From the NCBI RefSeq assembly GCF_013280595.1, contig NZ_JAAATY010000010.1:1-64000 (forward strand): a stretch of DNA of 64,000 nt, read 5' to 3'. Positions 32,577 to 41,525 of the stretch are shown in pieces. The notes under the pieces are model-generated. The model was given only the letters and a program-made list of their open reading frames with translations, ran no database searches and was not told the DNA's origin. Origin of the DNA: Kibdelosporangium persicum. Lineage in GTDB: Bacteria > Actinomycetota > Actinomycetes > Mycobacteriales > Pseudonocardiaceae. Position numbers and translations under genes: made by a program. Position 1 is the first letter of the stretch. Every line of letters starts with the position of its first letter.

Positions 32577-32598
32577 CGTCACTGTTTGAACGGTGACG
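32577..32598. promoter_or_regulatory. Second CACTGT-type palindrome
   Basis: CGTCACTGTT and AACGGTGACG flank TG, one mismatch in ten pairs. It shares the half-site GTCACTGT with the hairpin at 32531-32558, with centres about 43 bp apart (four helical turns). It lies 33 bases upstream of the DinB start. The regulator is unknown; TetR-type dimers often use such sites. Confidence 0.5.
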
Positions 32599-32630
32599 CC
32601 GAGGGGCGGCGTTCCGAGACGTCTGGACGG

Positions 32631-33128
32631 ATGCCTGTGGACACATCACCCACGATCACCACCCCGGTGAGCGCCGGGGAATACCTCTACTTCCTCGACC
32701 GTGCGTTCCGCGGCATGCTGGAGGTCCTTGCCGAACTCGGCGACGACCGCGTCAACACCAGGCCGCCGCTGGGCGGCGCGAACAGCCCGTATGCCATCGC
32801 GTACCACTGCGCCGAAGTAGCCGACTACTGGATCGGCCACGTGGTGGCCGGCCGACCGTCCACTCGCGACCGGAACGCCGAGTTCGGCGCGACGGGAAGC
32901 ATCGAGACCCTGCGCGAGCACATCGCGAACGTGCGGCGCAACCTGCGCGACGACCTGGCCGCCGAAGTGCCCTTGTACCCGGCGAATCCGCCTTCGGCGG
33001 ACTACGAGGGCCCGGACCGGCCACTGACAAGCACCGGAGTCCTGTTGCACGTGCTCGAGGAACTGGCCCAGCACCACGGTCAAGTCCAGCTCACTCGCGA
33101 CGTTCTCCTCGGGAAGCAGGCATCGTGA
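32631..33128 (+). CDS. DinB/DUF664-family protein, mycothiol-dependent-transferase-like
   Basis: A 165-residue helical-bundle protein starting at ATG 32631. The three metal-site histidines are plausible in AYHCAEVADYWIGHVV and LEELAQHHGQVQ. DinB-like proteins in actinobacteria include mycothiol S-transferases and metal-binding detoxification enzymes. Its stop overlaps the start of the MalY-type gene (GTGA), so they are co-translated. A joint role in thiol conjugate or C-S bond turnover is plausible but inferred. Confidence 0.8.
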   Translation: MPVDTSPTITTPVSAGEYLYFLDRAFRGMLEVLAELGDDRVNTRPPLGGANSPYAIAYHCAEVADYWIGHVVAGRPSTRDRNAEFGATGSIETLREHIANVRRNLRDDLAAEVPLYPANPPSADYEGPDRPLTSTGVLLHVLEELAQHHGQVQLTRDVLLGKQAS

Positions 33129-34327
33129 CGGTGCCGACGACGATGGCCACGGACCCGTTGTTCGACCGCCTACGGCTTGACGAGTTACGCAGGCGTCCCG
33201 GCGTCAAATGGCAGCGGGTAGCCGGAGATGTCCTGCCGGCATGGGTCGCGGACATGGACTTCGCGGTGCCGCAGGTGGTCGCCGAGGCCATCTCCGACAC
33301 CGTCCACAACGGAGATCTCGGCTATCCGAACTGGCCGGACGGCAATCCCCTGCGTGCCGGGTTCGCCGACCGGATGCGCGAACGCCACGGCTGGCAGATC
33401 GCCGCGTCCGATGTCCGGGAGCACACAGACCTCATTCAGGGCCTGCAACTCCTGCTGCACCTGAGCACGAAGCCCGGCGACGCGGTCGCCGTGCAGACCC
33501 CCAACTACCCTCCGTTCCTCGCCACCATCGACACCATGCGCCGCAAGCGGGTCAACTCGCCGTGGCTGCGTACCAGCGAGGGATGGGTGCCGGACATCGC
33601 CGGCCTCGCGGACGCTGTCGCTTCCCATGACTGCCGGGTTCTGGTGCTGGTCAACCCGCACAACCCGACCGGGCGTGTCCTCTCTCGCGAGGAACTCGCC
33701 GAGATCGCGGCCATCGCGCACCGGCACGACCTGTTGGTGATCAGCGACGAGATCCACGCGGAACTTGTCTTCGCGCCCCACGAGCACGTGCCGTTCGCGT
33801 CGCTCAGCAAGGACACCGCCGCGCGTACGGTCACCCTGTCGTCTGCCGGGAAGGCGTTCAACATCGCCGGCCTGCGTTGCTCGGTCGTCCACTATGGACC
33901 CCGACGGCTGCTGGCGCTGCGTGACGCCCAGCCGCCCGACCTGTACGGCGTCGTATCACCTCTCAGCGTCGCGGGCACGTTGGCGGCGTGGCGGCACGGC
34001 GCGGAATGGCAGAACCGGCTCATGCGCGTCCTGGATCGCAACCGGCGCCGCGTCGCCGAAGCTGTCCGTGAATGGGCAGGAGACGCGGCGGAGCCGATGC
34101 CGGAGGCGACTTACCTGTACTGGTTCCGTGCCCAACACCTCGGCTTGTCCGGGAACGATCCGGTCGGCGAGACCCTGCGCCGCGCCAAGGTGCTCCTCGA
34201 CGGTGGCCCGGGATTCGGTCCGGACGCGGAGCAGTACCTCCGGCTCAACTTCGCCACAAGCGCGTCGCTGCTGGAGGACATCCTGGCCAGGCTCGGCACG
34301 ATGGCGCGCCACTCACGCGGTACATGA
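33125..34327 (+). CDS. MalY/PatB-type PLP C-S lyase / aminotransferase
   Basis: A 400-residue fold-type I PLP enzyme. Recognisable parts: LPAWVADMDF near the start, NPHNPTGRVL binding Asn, ISDEIHAELVF with the PLP-ring Asp, and the Schiff-base lysine in SSAGKAFNIAGLR. These are the hallmarks of the MalY/PatB group, which splits cystathionine or cysteine conjugates to a thiol, pyruvate and ammonia. Translational coupling to the DinB-like gene hints at mercapturate or mycothiol-conjugate processing. Confidence 0.87.
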   Translation: MTVPTTMATDPLFDRLRLDELRRRPGVKWQRVAGDVLPAWVADMDFAVPQVVAEAISDTVHNGDLGYPNWPDGNPLRAGFADRMRERHGWQIAASDVREHTDLIQGLQLLLHLSTKPGDAVAVQTPNYPPFLATIDTMRRKRVNSPWLRTSEGWVPDIAGLADAVASHDCRVLVLVNPHNPTGRVLSREELAEIAAIAHRHDLLVISDEIHAELVFAPHEHVPFASLSKDTAARTVTLSSAGKAFNIAGLRCSVVHYGPRRLLALRDAQPPDLYGVVSPLSVAGTLAAWRHGAEWQNRLMRVLDRNRRRVAEAVREWAGDAAEPMPEATYLYWFRAQHLGLSGNDPVGETLRRAKVLLDGGPGFGPDAEQYLRLNFATSASLLEDILARLGTMARHSRGT

Positions 34328-34336
34328 GGACAACGC

Positions 34337-34864
34337 CTATCTCGCGCGCTGTCTGCGCCGGTATTCGGCGGCTTTCATCCGGTTGCCGCATTCCGTCATT
34401 CCGCACCAGCGCCGGGGCTTGCCCCGGGAGTCGTCCACGAACAGCCGGGTGCACTCCGGCCTGCCGCATTCCAGCACCCGGTCGAGGTCCGGCGAGCCGA
34501 TCAGTTCGATGGCGTCCCGGGCCACTGTCGACAGCACCGCGACGACGTCCCCCTGACGTTCCAGCGTGCCTTTGGCCGTCAGCACCGAGCGCACCGGCGG
34601 CTGGTCGGCGAACGCCTGCAACTCCGCGCGGGCGACCCGGCGTTTCGGTTCCAGCCGTGTCGCCGCGTAGACCAGTTCCCGCAACCTCCGGAACTCGGCC
34701 GCACCGGCGTCGTCCACCTTCGGCGGTCGCGTGAGCAGCCGGGCCTGGACGATCCACTCGGCGACGCTGGGACCGTCGGGCAGCAGTTCCTCGGGCTCGC
34801 TCCGGCGCCACTTCAGCGTTCCGGCCAGGTCAAGCGACACCCTGCCGCTCACGAACACGTGCAC
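34337..34864 (-). CDS. CGNR zinc-finger regulator (ABATE domain)
   Basis: A 175-residue protein with GTG start at 34864 (VHVFVSGRVSLDLAGTL). The N-terminal ABATE domain is followed by the CGNR finger: C-x4-C in ECGRPECTRLFVD, then RRWCGMTECGNRMKAAEYRRR. The family is thought to bind DNA in stress responses. It is convergent with the MalY-type gene, 9 bases away, with no terminator between. Confidence 0.87.
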   Translation of the reverse strand: MHVFVSGRVSLDLAGTLKWRRSEPEELLPDGPSVAEWIVQARLLTRPPKVDDAGAAEFRRLRELVYAATRLEPKRRVARAELQAFADQPPVRSVLTAKGTLERQGDVVAVLSTVARDAIELIGSPDLDRVLECGRPECTRLFVDDSRGKPRRWCGMTECGNRMKAAEYRRRQRAR

Positions 34865-34955
34865 GTCACCATTGTGACGGTAACGGCCGGAACGCGGCAA
34901 CCTGACCCGGTGCGATCCTCGTATGGCCGAAGTCGACACCGCAGCCGAACACCGA

Positions 34956-34985
34956 GATCCGCCTGCCGAGGTTGGCAGGCGGATC
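34956..34985 (-). terminator. Hairpin terminator after the propeller-repeat gene
   Basis: GATCCGCCTGCC (34956-34967) pairs perfectly with GGCAGGCGGATC (34974-34985) around a 6-nt loop, 14 bases beyond the stop codon of the secreted repeat protein. It also precedes the CGNR gene start by about 90 bases. Confidence 0.75.
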
Positions 34986-34998
34986 AAGGTGTCGCCGG

Positions 34999-35930
34999 TC
35001 AGCGTCGGCCGACGATGGTGACCTGAGCGGAGTTGTCGGGCATTCCGGCGATGCTGACCTGGCTACCGGCGGCAGGATCAGCGGTGCCCATCCCGGCCAG
35101 CGGCTGGAACCCGGTCCAGCTGCCGTTGGTTTCACGCACCTGGTGGTACACCCGGTCATCGGCGCCGATGATCAGAACCTGTGCCGAACCACCAGGCATC
35201 CCGGTTATGGCGACGTCCTTGCCACCCGCGGGATCCGACGTGCCTACTCCGGCCACTGGCTGGAATCCGGTCCAACCGCCGTTGACTTCCCGCATCTGGT
35301 GATACACCTTGCCATCGGCACCGACAATCAACACCTGCGCCGAACCATCAGGCATCCCGGCAATGCTGACACGACTACCACCCGCAGGATCAGCAGTCCC
35401 CATACCGGCCAGCGGCTGGAACCCTGACCAGTTCCCCGTGACCCCGCGAATCTGGTGGTACACCCGGCTGTCCGCACCGATGATCAGAACCTGTGCCGAA
35501 CCATCAGGCATCCCGGTTATGGCGACGTCCTTGGCGCCTGCCGGGTCGGCGGAACCCATTCCGGCGACCGGACGGAACCCGGTCCAGCTGCCGCCGACAT
35601 CGCGAACCTGGTGGTACGCCTTGCCATCGGCACCGACGATCAACACCTGCGCCGAACCATCAGGCATCCCCGCGATGCTGACACGACTACCACCCGCAGG
35701 ATCAGCAGTCCCCATACCGGCCAGCGGCTGGAACCCAGTCCAAGTACCGTTCACCTCCCGAACCTGGTGGTACACCCGGCCATCCGCACCAACGATCAAC
35801 ACCTGCGCCGAACCATCAGGCATCGCCGCAATCGACATATCACGAGCATCACCAGGCTCCGCCGTACCGTAACCAGCCAACGGCTGAAAACCCGACCACT
35901 CCCCGCCATCCACACCACGAACCTGATGGA
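34999..35930 (-). repeat. Tandem 156-bp coding repeats with dimer periodicity
   Basis: The repeat domain is visible in DNA as six units of about 153-156 bp. Even units share GGSRVSIAGMPDGSAQVLIV, odd units share KDVAITGM and IIGAD, so the last expansion copied two units at a time (about 312 bp). Blocks such as GAACCATCAGGCATCCC recur almost unchanged, which marks the region as prone to copy-number change. Confidence 0.8.
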
Positions 35931-36519
35931 ACATCGGACCCGAAGCCGGCTGAGCCGCGTCTTCGACGATCTTGTCGTACCGGATCGGCGTGTAGCCGCT
36001 CGCGTACGACGCCGACCAGACCCGTTCCACTGTGGGCGACCCCTTCGGCCCGGCCTGCTCACGTACGACCGGTCTGGTGCGTGCCGCGTCATCCCACCTG
36101 AGGAACAGCGCCATGTGGGAGCCCGCGTCGTTCAGCGCGTCACCCGGGCGAAGGTCCGCCCGCGGGATTTCGTGCGACACGAGGTGGACGTCTGAGGTCG
36201 TGTAGGACACCCGCAGCCCCCACGCCATCGAGACGAACCCCGAGCAGTCGGTTCGGTAGGAGCCGTAGTGGTTGGAGTGGCACGCCGACTGGCTGTACGG
36301 AACACGCGCATCGAGCCACGTTTTGGAACGCGTCAACGTCTGGCTCCGGCTGGTCGGTTGGTTGGCCGGGTAGGTGCCGCAGTTGAACAGCACCCCGATG
36401 TCGCTCTCCGGCACCGGCGCGGCGGAGGCCGTGGGCGCGAACACGGTGACGCACAGCCCGGCCGCGGCCACCAGCAGCGCGCGACGGGCCGGGTCGATCC
36501 AATCTTTCCGAAGCTTCAT
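34999..36519 (-). CDS. Secreted NlpC/P60-like protein with six PLL-type propeller repeats
   Basis: A 506-residue exported protein; ATG 36519 has AAGGA seven bases upstream (36525 is possible). The signal peptide ends near TASA-APV. Domain 1 (about 40-210) is an NlpC/P60-type cysteine hydrolase with YRTDC92SGFVSMAWG and a following His in GSHMALFLRW. Domain 2 (about 220-506) has six tandem units of 51-52 residues with core YHQVR, WTGFQPLAGMGTADP and MPDGSAQVLIVGAD, like PLL/tectonin lectin propellers. It may cleave peptidoglycan or peptides while binding sugars. The repeats alternate between two subtypes. A small paralogue lies 23 bases upstream in the same direction. Confidence 0.85.
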   Translation of the reverse strand: MKLRKDWIDPARRALLVAAAGLCVTVFAPTASAAPVPESDIGVLFNCGTYPANQPTSRSQTLTRSKTWLDARVPYSQSACHSNHYGSYRTDCSGFVSMAWGLRVSYTTSDVHLVSHEIPRADLRPGDALNDAGSHMALFLRWDDAARTRPVVREQAGPKGSPTVERVWSASYASGYTPIRYDKIVEDAAQPASGPMFHQVRGVDGGEWSGFQPLAGYGTAEPGDARDMSIAAMPDGSAQVLIVGADGRVYHQVREVNGTWTGFQPLAGMGTADPAGGSRVSIAGMPDGSAQVLIVGADGKAYHQVRDVGGSWTGFRPVAGMGSADPAGAKDVAITGMPDGSAQVLIIGADSRVYHQIRGVTGNWSGFQPLAGMGTADPAGGSRVSIAGMPDGSAQVLIVGADGKVYHQMREVNGGWTGFQPVAGVGTSDPAGGKDVAITGMPGGSAQVLIIGADDRVYHQVRETNGSWTGFQPLAGMGTADPAAGSQVSIAGMPDNSAQVTIVGRR

Positions 36520-36542
36520 TTTCATTTCCTTTCGAGAAGTTC

Positions 36543-37031
36543 CTACACGACCGCGACGTACCGGACGGGCCAATACATCTCCGGCGTGTCGTCGTAGGGG
36601 TAGTCGAGGATTCTGTGCACGGTTCCCACTCCACCGGCCTGTTCAAATCCCCAGTACGCATCGCCGGTCTCGTCCACCCATTTGTCGAAAATGGTGACGT
36701 GTCGTTCGAGATTCGTACCGCTGACGCGGAGCAGCACGTCCCCGGCCAGTAGTTCGCTTTTGGTGATCGTGGAACTCACCGCGGCGAGCCCGATGGTGTC
36801 GAGTCCGCCATGCCGGTTCGACGGTTTTCCCGGAAGCGCCCATGCCATGGACACGTAGCCCGAGCAGTCCGTCCGGTAGGTGCCGTGCTCGTTCTCGTGA
36901 AAGCTCGTCTGGCTGTAGGGAACGGAGGGCCGCAACCAGCTCTTCGCGCGCCGAATGATCTCGCTTCTGGTGATCTCCGGTCCCGAAATCGCCGTCGGCA
37001 GCCTCGTGCGCGATGGACGCATTCGCGTCAC
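36543..37031 (-). CDS. Short NlpC/P60-like protein without signal peptide
   Basis: A 162-residue paralogue of the N-terminal domain of the neighbouring gene, sharing PYSQTSFHENEHGTYRTDC56SG and MAW. The downstream His is in ERHVTIFDKW. No signal peptide or propeller is seen; the GTG at 37031 and ATG at 37022 are both possible starts. It may be cytoplasmic, exported by another route, or a truncated copy. SARP-like direct repeats lie 60-100 bases upstream, so it may be controlled by the AfsR-type regulator encoded next door. Confidence 0.75.
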   Translation of the reverse strand: MTRMRPSRTRLPTAISGPEITRSEIIRRAKSWLRPSVPYSQTSFHENEHGTYRTDCSGYVSMAWALPGKPSNRHGGLDTIGLAAVSSTITKSELLAGDVLLRVSGTNLERHVTIFDKWVDETGDAYWGFEQAGGVGTVHRILDYPYDDTPEMYWPVRYVAVV

Positions 37032-37090
37032 CTGCTTTCCGTGTCGTTTCCTGCTGACAGGGAAAGCTTCGGTGACGCGTCTGCAGACGG

Positions 37091-37128
37091 CCTATAACTG
37101 GCCGATACCGCCTATAGGTTTCCTATAA
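37091..37128. promoter_or_regulatory. SARP-type direct repeats CCTATA(A/G)
   Basis: CCTATAG at 37111-37117 and CCTATAA at 37122-37128 are separated by 4 bp (11-bp period), the layout of SARP heptamer sites. A third copy CCTATAA lies at 37091-37097, about two helical turns away. They sit upstream of the short NlpC/P60 gene and overlap the end of the SARP gene itself. Confidence 0.65.
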
Positions 37129-40100
37129 GAGCACCCGATTGAGCCAATCACGGGGAGCAAGGCCGGCCAACTCGCCCGCCTCACGGGCGCCGTTCGCCCG
37201 CAACAAGGCGAGCGCGCGGGACCAGTGGTCCTCAGCCGCGGCGGGGTCCTGCGGGAGGACCGCGGCGGCCAGGTCACGCAGTGTCCGTCCTTCCCAGAGT
37301 GGGAGGTTCAGGTCATGCCATAGCCGAACGGCGGTCTCGAGGTGCTCGGTCGCCGCAGCCGGATCACCAGTGGCCAACGCGAGGTCGCCGAGGGTGCGGG
37401 TGGTCAGGGCGGTGCCGAACCGGTCTCCGTGGTCGGCGCATATCCGCAGGCACGCGGCGAGGATTTCCGCCACGCCCCCCGGTTGGCCCTGGCGGAGTTT
37501 CGCCTTGGCCAAGGACTGCAACGCGTAGGCGGCGCCCAGAAAGTCACCGACCCTGGCCAAGATCAGGTATGCGTCCTCGCTCAGCGCGGCCGCTGACTCC
37601 GCGTCGCCTTCCGCTCGCCGGCACAAGCTCAGCCCGCGCAGCGCGAGTGCTTCACCGCGCGGGTCGTCCAGTTCGCGGTACAGCTCGACGCACTCCTCGA
37701 AGGCACGCGCCGCGACAGAGAGGTCGCCGTGATCGCGGTCGATGGCGCCGAGCCCGTACTTCGCCGCGGCCAACAGGCTGCCGTCACCGATGTGGCGGGC
37801 CAGCTCGGCGGCGCGGACCAGGCTGGTCCCCGCCTCGGTGAATCGCGCCAGGTCTCGCTGCACGGTGCCGATCCCCACCAGGGCCACGGCCTGGATCGAC
37901 TTCTCACCCGCTGCCACCGCCGTGCCCAGGGCCCGCTGGAAGTACTCGAGGGACGCCGCGAAGTCGTCCCGCTCGTAGTACACCTGACCGAGCCCGGCCA
38001 GGATGGCCGCCTCGGCGCGCTTGTCGCCCGACCGCGCCGCCGCGTCAAGCCCGGCATCGTGCATGCGTTTCCAGCCGTCGAACTCGTTACGGGCCACGAA
38101 CGGCGATGACAGCAATGAGGTGATCAGCAGCGTGCTCGACTCCTCCGCGCCCAGCTCGCGTGCCCGTTCCACGGCCCGGACCATGGTGGTGGTCTCCGAA
38201 GCGAACCAGTCCGTGGGATTGTTCATGGCATCCGCGGCGAGCAGCGGGTCGAGCCGTACCTCGGTCGGTGGAGTCAGCCGCAACCCGAGTGTCACCCGGG
38301 TCATCCGGGCCGCACCGGCCTCCACCAGCGCCATCAGCATGTGCAGCATCCGGCTGAGCGCCTCGGAGATCACGCCGGCCGGTTCGTGCCGGGTGCCTTG
38401 CTCGGCGCCGAAGATCCGCACCAGTTCGTGGAAGCGGTAGCGGACACGTCCCAGCGCGTCGATCCCGGCGATGTCGAGCAGCCGGAGGTCGACCAGGTGC
38501 TCGACCAGGTCCTCGGCCCTGGCGGGCGAGACGTCCAGCAGCGGCACAGCCAACCATGCCCCGAAGCCGGGCAGATCGAGCAGGGCGAGCAGGTGGAACA
38601 CGCGCCTGCACTCGCTGTCCAGCTCGGCGTAGTGCAGTTCCAGGCTCGACCTGATCGCGAGGTCCCCGACGGCCAGCTCGTCGAGCCGCCTGCGTTCGTC
38701 GGCCAGCCGTGTGGCGAGCATGCGCAGCGGCCAGTGTGCCCGGGCGAGCAGTTTGGCCCCGGCGACCCGGATGGCGAGCGGCAGTCCGGCACAGAGGCCA
38801 CCGATCGTGGCCGCGACGTCCGGCTCGCTGTCGACTCGTTCGGTGCCGATGATCCGGCCGAGCATCTCCACGGACGTCTCGGTCGACAGGATGTCCAGCT
38901 CGATCGGTTCGGCCCCGGCCAGACCGGTCAGCCGGGCACGGCTGGTGACGATCACCAGGCAGGTTCCGGACCCCGGCAGGAGCGGACGAACCTGGTGTTC
39001 GGCGCGGGCGTTGTCCAGCACGATGACCAGCCGGCGACCGGCCACGGTCATCCGGTACAGCTCGACCCGCTCGTCCGGGTCGTCCGGGAGGTCCGCGGCG
39101 GGCACGCCAAGCGCTCGCAGGAACCGGCCAAGGACGTCCCCGGCATCCACCGGGTTGCCGGTCCGGCGCAGGTCCGCGAACAACTGGCCGTCCGGGTAGT
39201 CGCCGGCGAGCAGATGGGCGCAGTGCACCGCGAGCGCCGACTTGCCGGACCCGCCGACCCCCGAGACCACGATCGGTGCCGCGCTGTGAGCCTGTGACCT
39301 GGCCAGCCGCACGACCCGAGTCACCTGCTCCGCCCGTCCGGTGAAGTCGGCGATGTCAGGCGGAAGCTGATTCGGTATGCGGCTTGGCGCTGCCGTCGGC
39401 TGGCGCGGTGCCGGTGGCCGGATGGTCGACGTAGCGGTTTTTTGAGCCGGTGCCGGCCCGGACAGCGTTCCGGCAAGGATCTGACTGTGCAGTTCCCGCA
39501 GGGCCGCGCCCGGCTCGACCCCGAGCTCGGTGATGAGCCGCTCCCTGCCCTCACGGTAGGCGGTGAGCGCGTCGGCTTGGCGGCCGCTCTGGTAGAGGGC
39601 CCGCATAAGCAGAGCGCGGGCGTCCTCCCGGAGGGGATGCGCCGTGGACAGCGCGGACAGCCGGGACAGCGCCGCCGACACGTTGCCCAGCGCGAGCTCA
39701 CACCGGGCGAGCCCTTCCTCGACGGCTAATCGTTCGTCCTCGATGACCATGGCGCGAGCGCGGGCGAATCCCGCCTCGACACCGCCGAACGCGGGGCCAC
39801 GCCACAGTGCCAGCGCCTGGCGGTACAGCTCGGTCGCTTCGTGGAAGTTCTGCAGCTGCTCGGCTCGGCGCCCCTGCGCGAGGCCCTGGGCGAAGGCGAC
39901 GATGTCGACATCGCCGGGCTCGATCTCCAACACGTAACCGGGCGCGCGGGTCGCGACCGCGGCCGGCGCTCCGATCGAGGCGAAGCTGCGCCGCAGCGAG
40001 GACACGTAGGTGTGCACCAGCGCGACGGCGGACTGTGGCGGCCGTTCGTCCCAGATCATGTCGACCAGCCGTTCGATGCCCACGACCTGCCCCGGCTCCA

Positions 40101-40200
40101 CCAGCAGCGCGGCGAGCAGTGTTCGCGGTTTCGCCCCACCGAGATTCGCCCGCACTCCGTTCGCCACGACTTCGACCGGACCTAAAGCGCCCACGTTCAT
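37123..40200 (-). CDS. AfsR/SARP-family regulator with BTAD, NB-ARC and TPR domains
   Basis: A 1025-residue regulator starting at ATG 40200 (MNVGALGPVEV); upstream in-frame sequence is low-complexity. Domains in order: OmpR-like winged helix (1-95), bacterial transcriptional activator domain (about 100-245), linker, NB-ARC ATPase (about 290-560, P-loop GVGGSGKSALAVH near 313), and C-terminal TPR array (about 700-1000, YERDDFAASLEYFQRAL type units). AfsR-like proteins switch on secondary metabolism or morphogenesis after nucleotide-dependent activation. No antibiotic cluster adjoins it; the nearest plausible targets are the two NlpC/P60-type genes downstream, which have SARP-like repeats. Confidence 0.9.
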   Translation of the reverse strand: MNVGALGPVEVVANGVRANLGGAKPRTLLAALLVEPGQVVGIERLVDMIWDERPPQSAVALVHTYVSSLRRSFASIGAPAAVATRAPGYVLEIEPGDVDIVAFAQGLAQGRRAEQLQNFHEATELYRQALALWRGPAFGGVEAGFARARAMVIEDERLAVEEGLARCELALGNVSAALSRLSALSTAHPLREDARALLMRALYQSGRQADALTAYREGRERLITELGVEPGAALRELHSQILAGTLSGPAPAQKTATSTIRPPAPRQPTAAPSRIPNQLPPDIADFTGRAEQVTRVVRLARSQAHSAAPIVVSGVGGSGKSALAVHCAHLLAGDYPDGQLFADLRRTGNPVDAGDVLGRFLRALGVPAADLPDDPDERVELYRMTVAGRRLVIVLDNARAEHQVRPLLPGSGTCLVIVTSRARLTGLAGAEPIELDILSTETSVEMLGRIIGTERVDSEPDVAATIGGLCAGLPLAIRVAGAKLLARAHWPLRMLATRLADERRRLDELAVGDLAIRSSLELHYAELDSECRRVFHLLALLDLPGFGAWLAVPLLDVSPARAEDLVEHLVDLRLLDIAGIDALGRVRYRFHELVRIFGAEQGTRHEPAGVISEALSRMLHMLMALVEAGAARMTRVTLGLRLTPPTEVRLDPLLAADAMNNPTDWFASETTTMVRAVERARELGAEESSTLLITSLLSSPFVARNEFDGWKRMHDAGLDAAARSGDKRAEAAILAGLGQVYYERDDFAASLEYFQRALGTAVAAGEKSIQAVALVGIGTVQRDLARFTEAGTSLVRAAELARHIGDGSLLAAAKYGLGAIDRDHGDLSVAARAFEECVELYRELDDPRGEALALRGLSLCRRAEGDAESAAALSEDAYLILARVGDFLGAAYALQSLAKAKLRQGQPGGVAEILAACLRICADHGDRFGTALTTRTLGDLALATGDPAAATEHLETAVRLWHDLNLPLWEGRTLRDLAAAVLPQDPAAAEDHWSRALALLRANGAREAGELAGLAPRDWLNRVLL

Positions 40201-40227
40201 GCAAACCCCCAAGGAACCATCGCTCCC

Positions 40228-40257
40228 ATTATCGGGTGTGCGTGGTAACCCCGTCAT
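40228..40257 (-). promoter_or_regulatory. Possible promoter of the SARP gene
   Basis: On the minus strand ATGACG (40257-40252) and GATAAT (40233-40228) are 18 bases apart, with the -10 about 28 bases upstream of the SARP start. The gap 40201-40414 otherwise shows nothing. Confidence 0.4.
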
Positions 40258-40414
40258 CCCCTGGTACGCGTAATGATCGTTGCTCCGGCGAACGCCTGTC
40301 CTTCCTGGAGAAGGTCCGTCCATATCGGACTCGCGACTCGTTGGTGGTTCGAGCGGCAACACTCCGAGGTCTTCGACGCCACCAGGTTGTGGTGCTGGGC
40401 TGGCCTGGCGGGCG

Positions 40415-41146
40415 TCACTTCGACGCGGCGAACTGCTCGGCCACCTGTTGCGTCTTGCGGGCGCCGCCGTCGATCTGGGCGGAGGAGTATTCACCTTCGT
40501 CGTAGGCGAGGAACACCAGGGAACCCACCCTGGTCACGGCGATCCGGGTGCCCGAGGGCGAAAACGCCGGCCCGCCGACGGTGCCGGCGGCGACGAAGCC
40601 GTCGTCACCGATGCGGACGTCTTCACTCACCCATTGCCATGCGTTGCCTTCCGAGGCGTTTCCGCCCGTCTTACAGGCACTCAGGACACGCCGGAACCCG
40701 GAAACCGTTTCCGCGGCGACATCCGCGCTGGGGAAGGCCGCCAGTTGCCTGGCCTGCCGCAGTTCCGGACCTGTCCGGCTGACACTGCGGAACGCGACGC
40801 GTTTGCTGTCAGTGGGGTACGTGGTGGGCCGGCATGGGTCGAGCAACCAGGGCTGCCCGATCGTGTTGTCGGTTTTCCACCCGGTCGCTCCCGGCGACGT
40901 GCTGCCTTCGTTCTCGTTGGGCAGCAGCAGATTCGCTGGGATACCAGAGCCGACCTGCGGTTGCGAGTCCGAAGTGGCCGGAGAACGCGTGCTCGCCGCG
41001 CTGCTTGCCGTGACAGGGCCGGACGTCGCCGTGCTTGTGGGAGCGGCCACGTTCTGACTGGTACAGCCCGCGATCACCAACGCAGTCGCCATCGTCACGA
41101 CGACGGTACTTCCCTTACGGGACGTGGTCTTGTGCGATGTGCTCAT
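40415..41146 (-). CDS. Lipoprotein with sensor-like extracellular domain
   Basis: A 243-residue lipoprotein starting at ATG 41146; lipobox VIAG-C28. A Ser/Thr/Ala-rich linker (30-75) leads to a folded domain of about 165 residues with two cysteines (LLDPCRPTTYP and RRVLSACKTGG) that could form a disulfide. The pattern resembles the PknH-like or sensor-domain lipoproteins of actinobacteria, but similarity is weak. Function unknown; it stands alone between the SARP and cutinase genes. Confidence 0.72.
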   Translation of the reverse strand: MSTSHKTTSRKGSTVVVTMATALVIAGCTSQNVAAPTSTATSGPVTASSAASTRSPATSDSQPQVGSGIPANLLLPNENEGSTSPGATGWKTDNTIGQPWLLDPCRPTTYPTDSKRVAFRSVSRTGPELRQARQLAAFPSADVAAETVSGFRRVLSACKTGGNASEGNAWQWVSEDVRIGDDGFVAAGTVGGPAFSPSGTRIAVTRVGSLVFLAYDEGEYSSAQIDGGARKTQQVAEQFAASK

Positions 41147-41525
41147 ACTTGGTAGACGGTTCACCGGTACGCAGGTTGTCCCGATCATCGAATCGGAAGC
41201 GACCGGCTGGACCGCGAAGGCTCACGGTCCCCGGCGCAGAAGATCGGCCGTGGCCGGTGTACGTGATTCGCTCTGGGTACAGATCGGCGCCCGGCACAGT
41301 ACCGCCGTTCACGAGCCTGCGGTGACCATGGACCCACGCGGCTGGCCGGGCCGAGGAAACGCGCGTGTCGCCGCGCCACGGGTCCGCGTCGGCCCGCTTC
41401 CGGTCGCCATCGGTGATGTGACCAACAGTAGCCGATCGTTTACTTGACTCGCGAGTAGGCAGGCGCCAGACTCCACAAGCGACACAAGAGTCCACACCGG
41501 ACTTCACTCCTGGGAGTGCCCTGCC
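41147..41525. other. 379-bp divergent non-coding region
   Basis: It separates the lipoprotein (minus) and the cutinase (plus). Short overlapping frames on both strands have no family resemblance and no ribosome binding site, so no gene is called. TTGACT overlapping the palindrome ACTCGCGAGT (41447-41456) is a candidate -35/operator for the cutinase. Confidence 0.5.
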
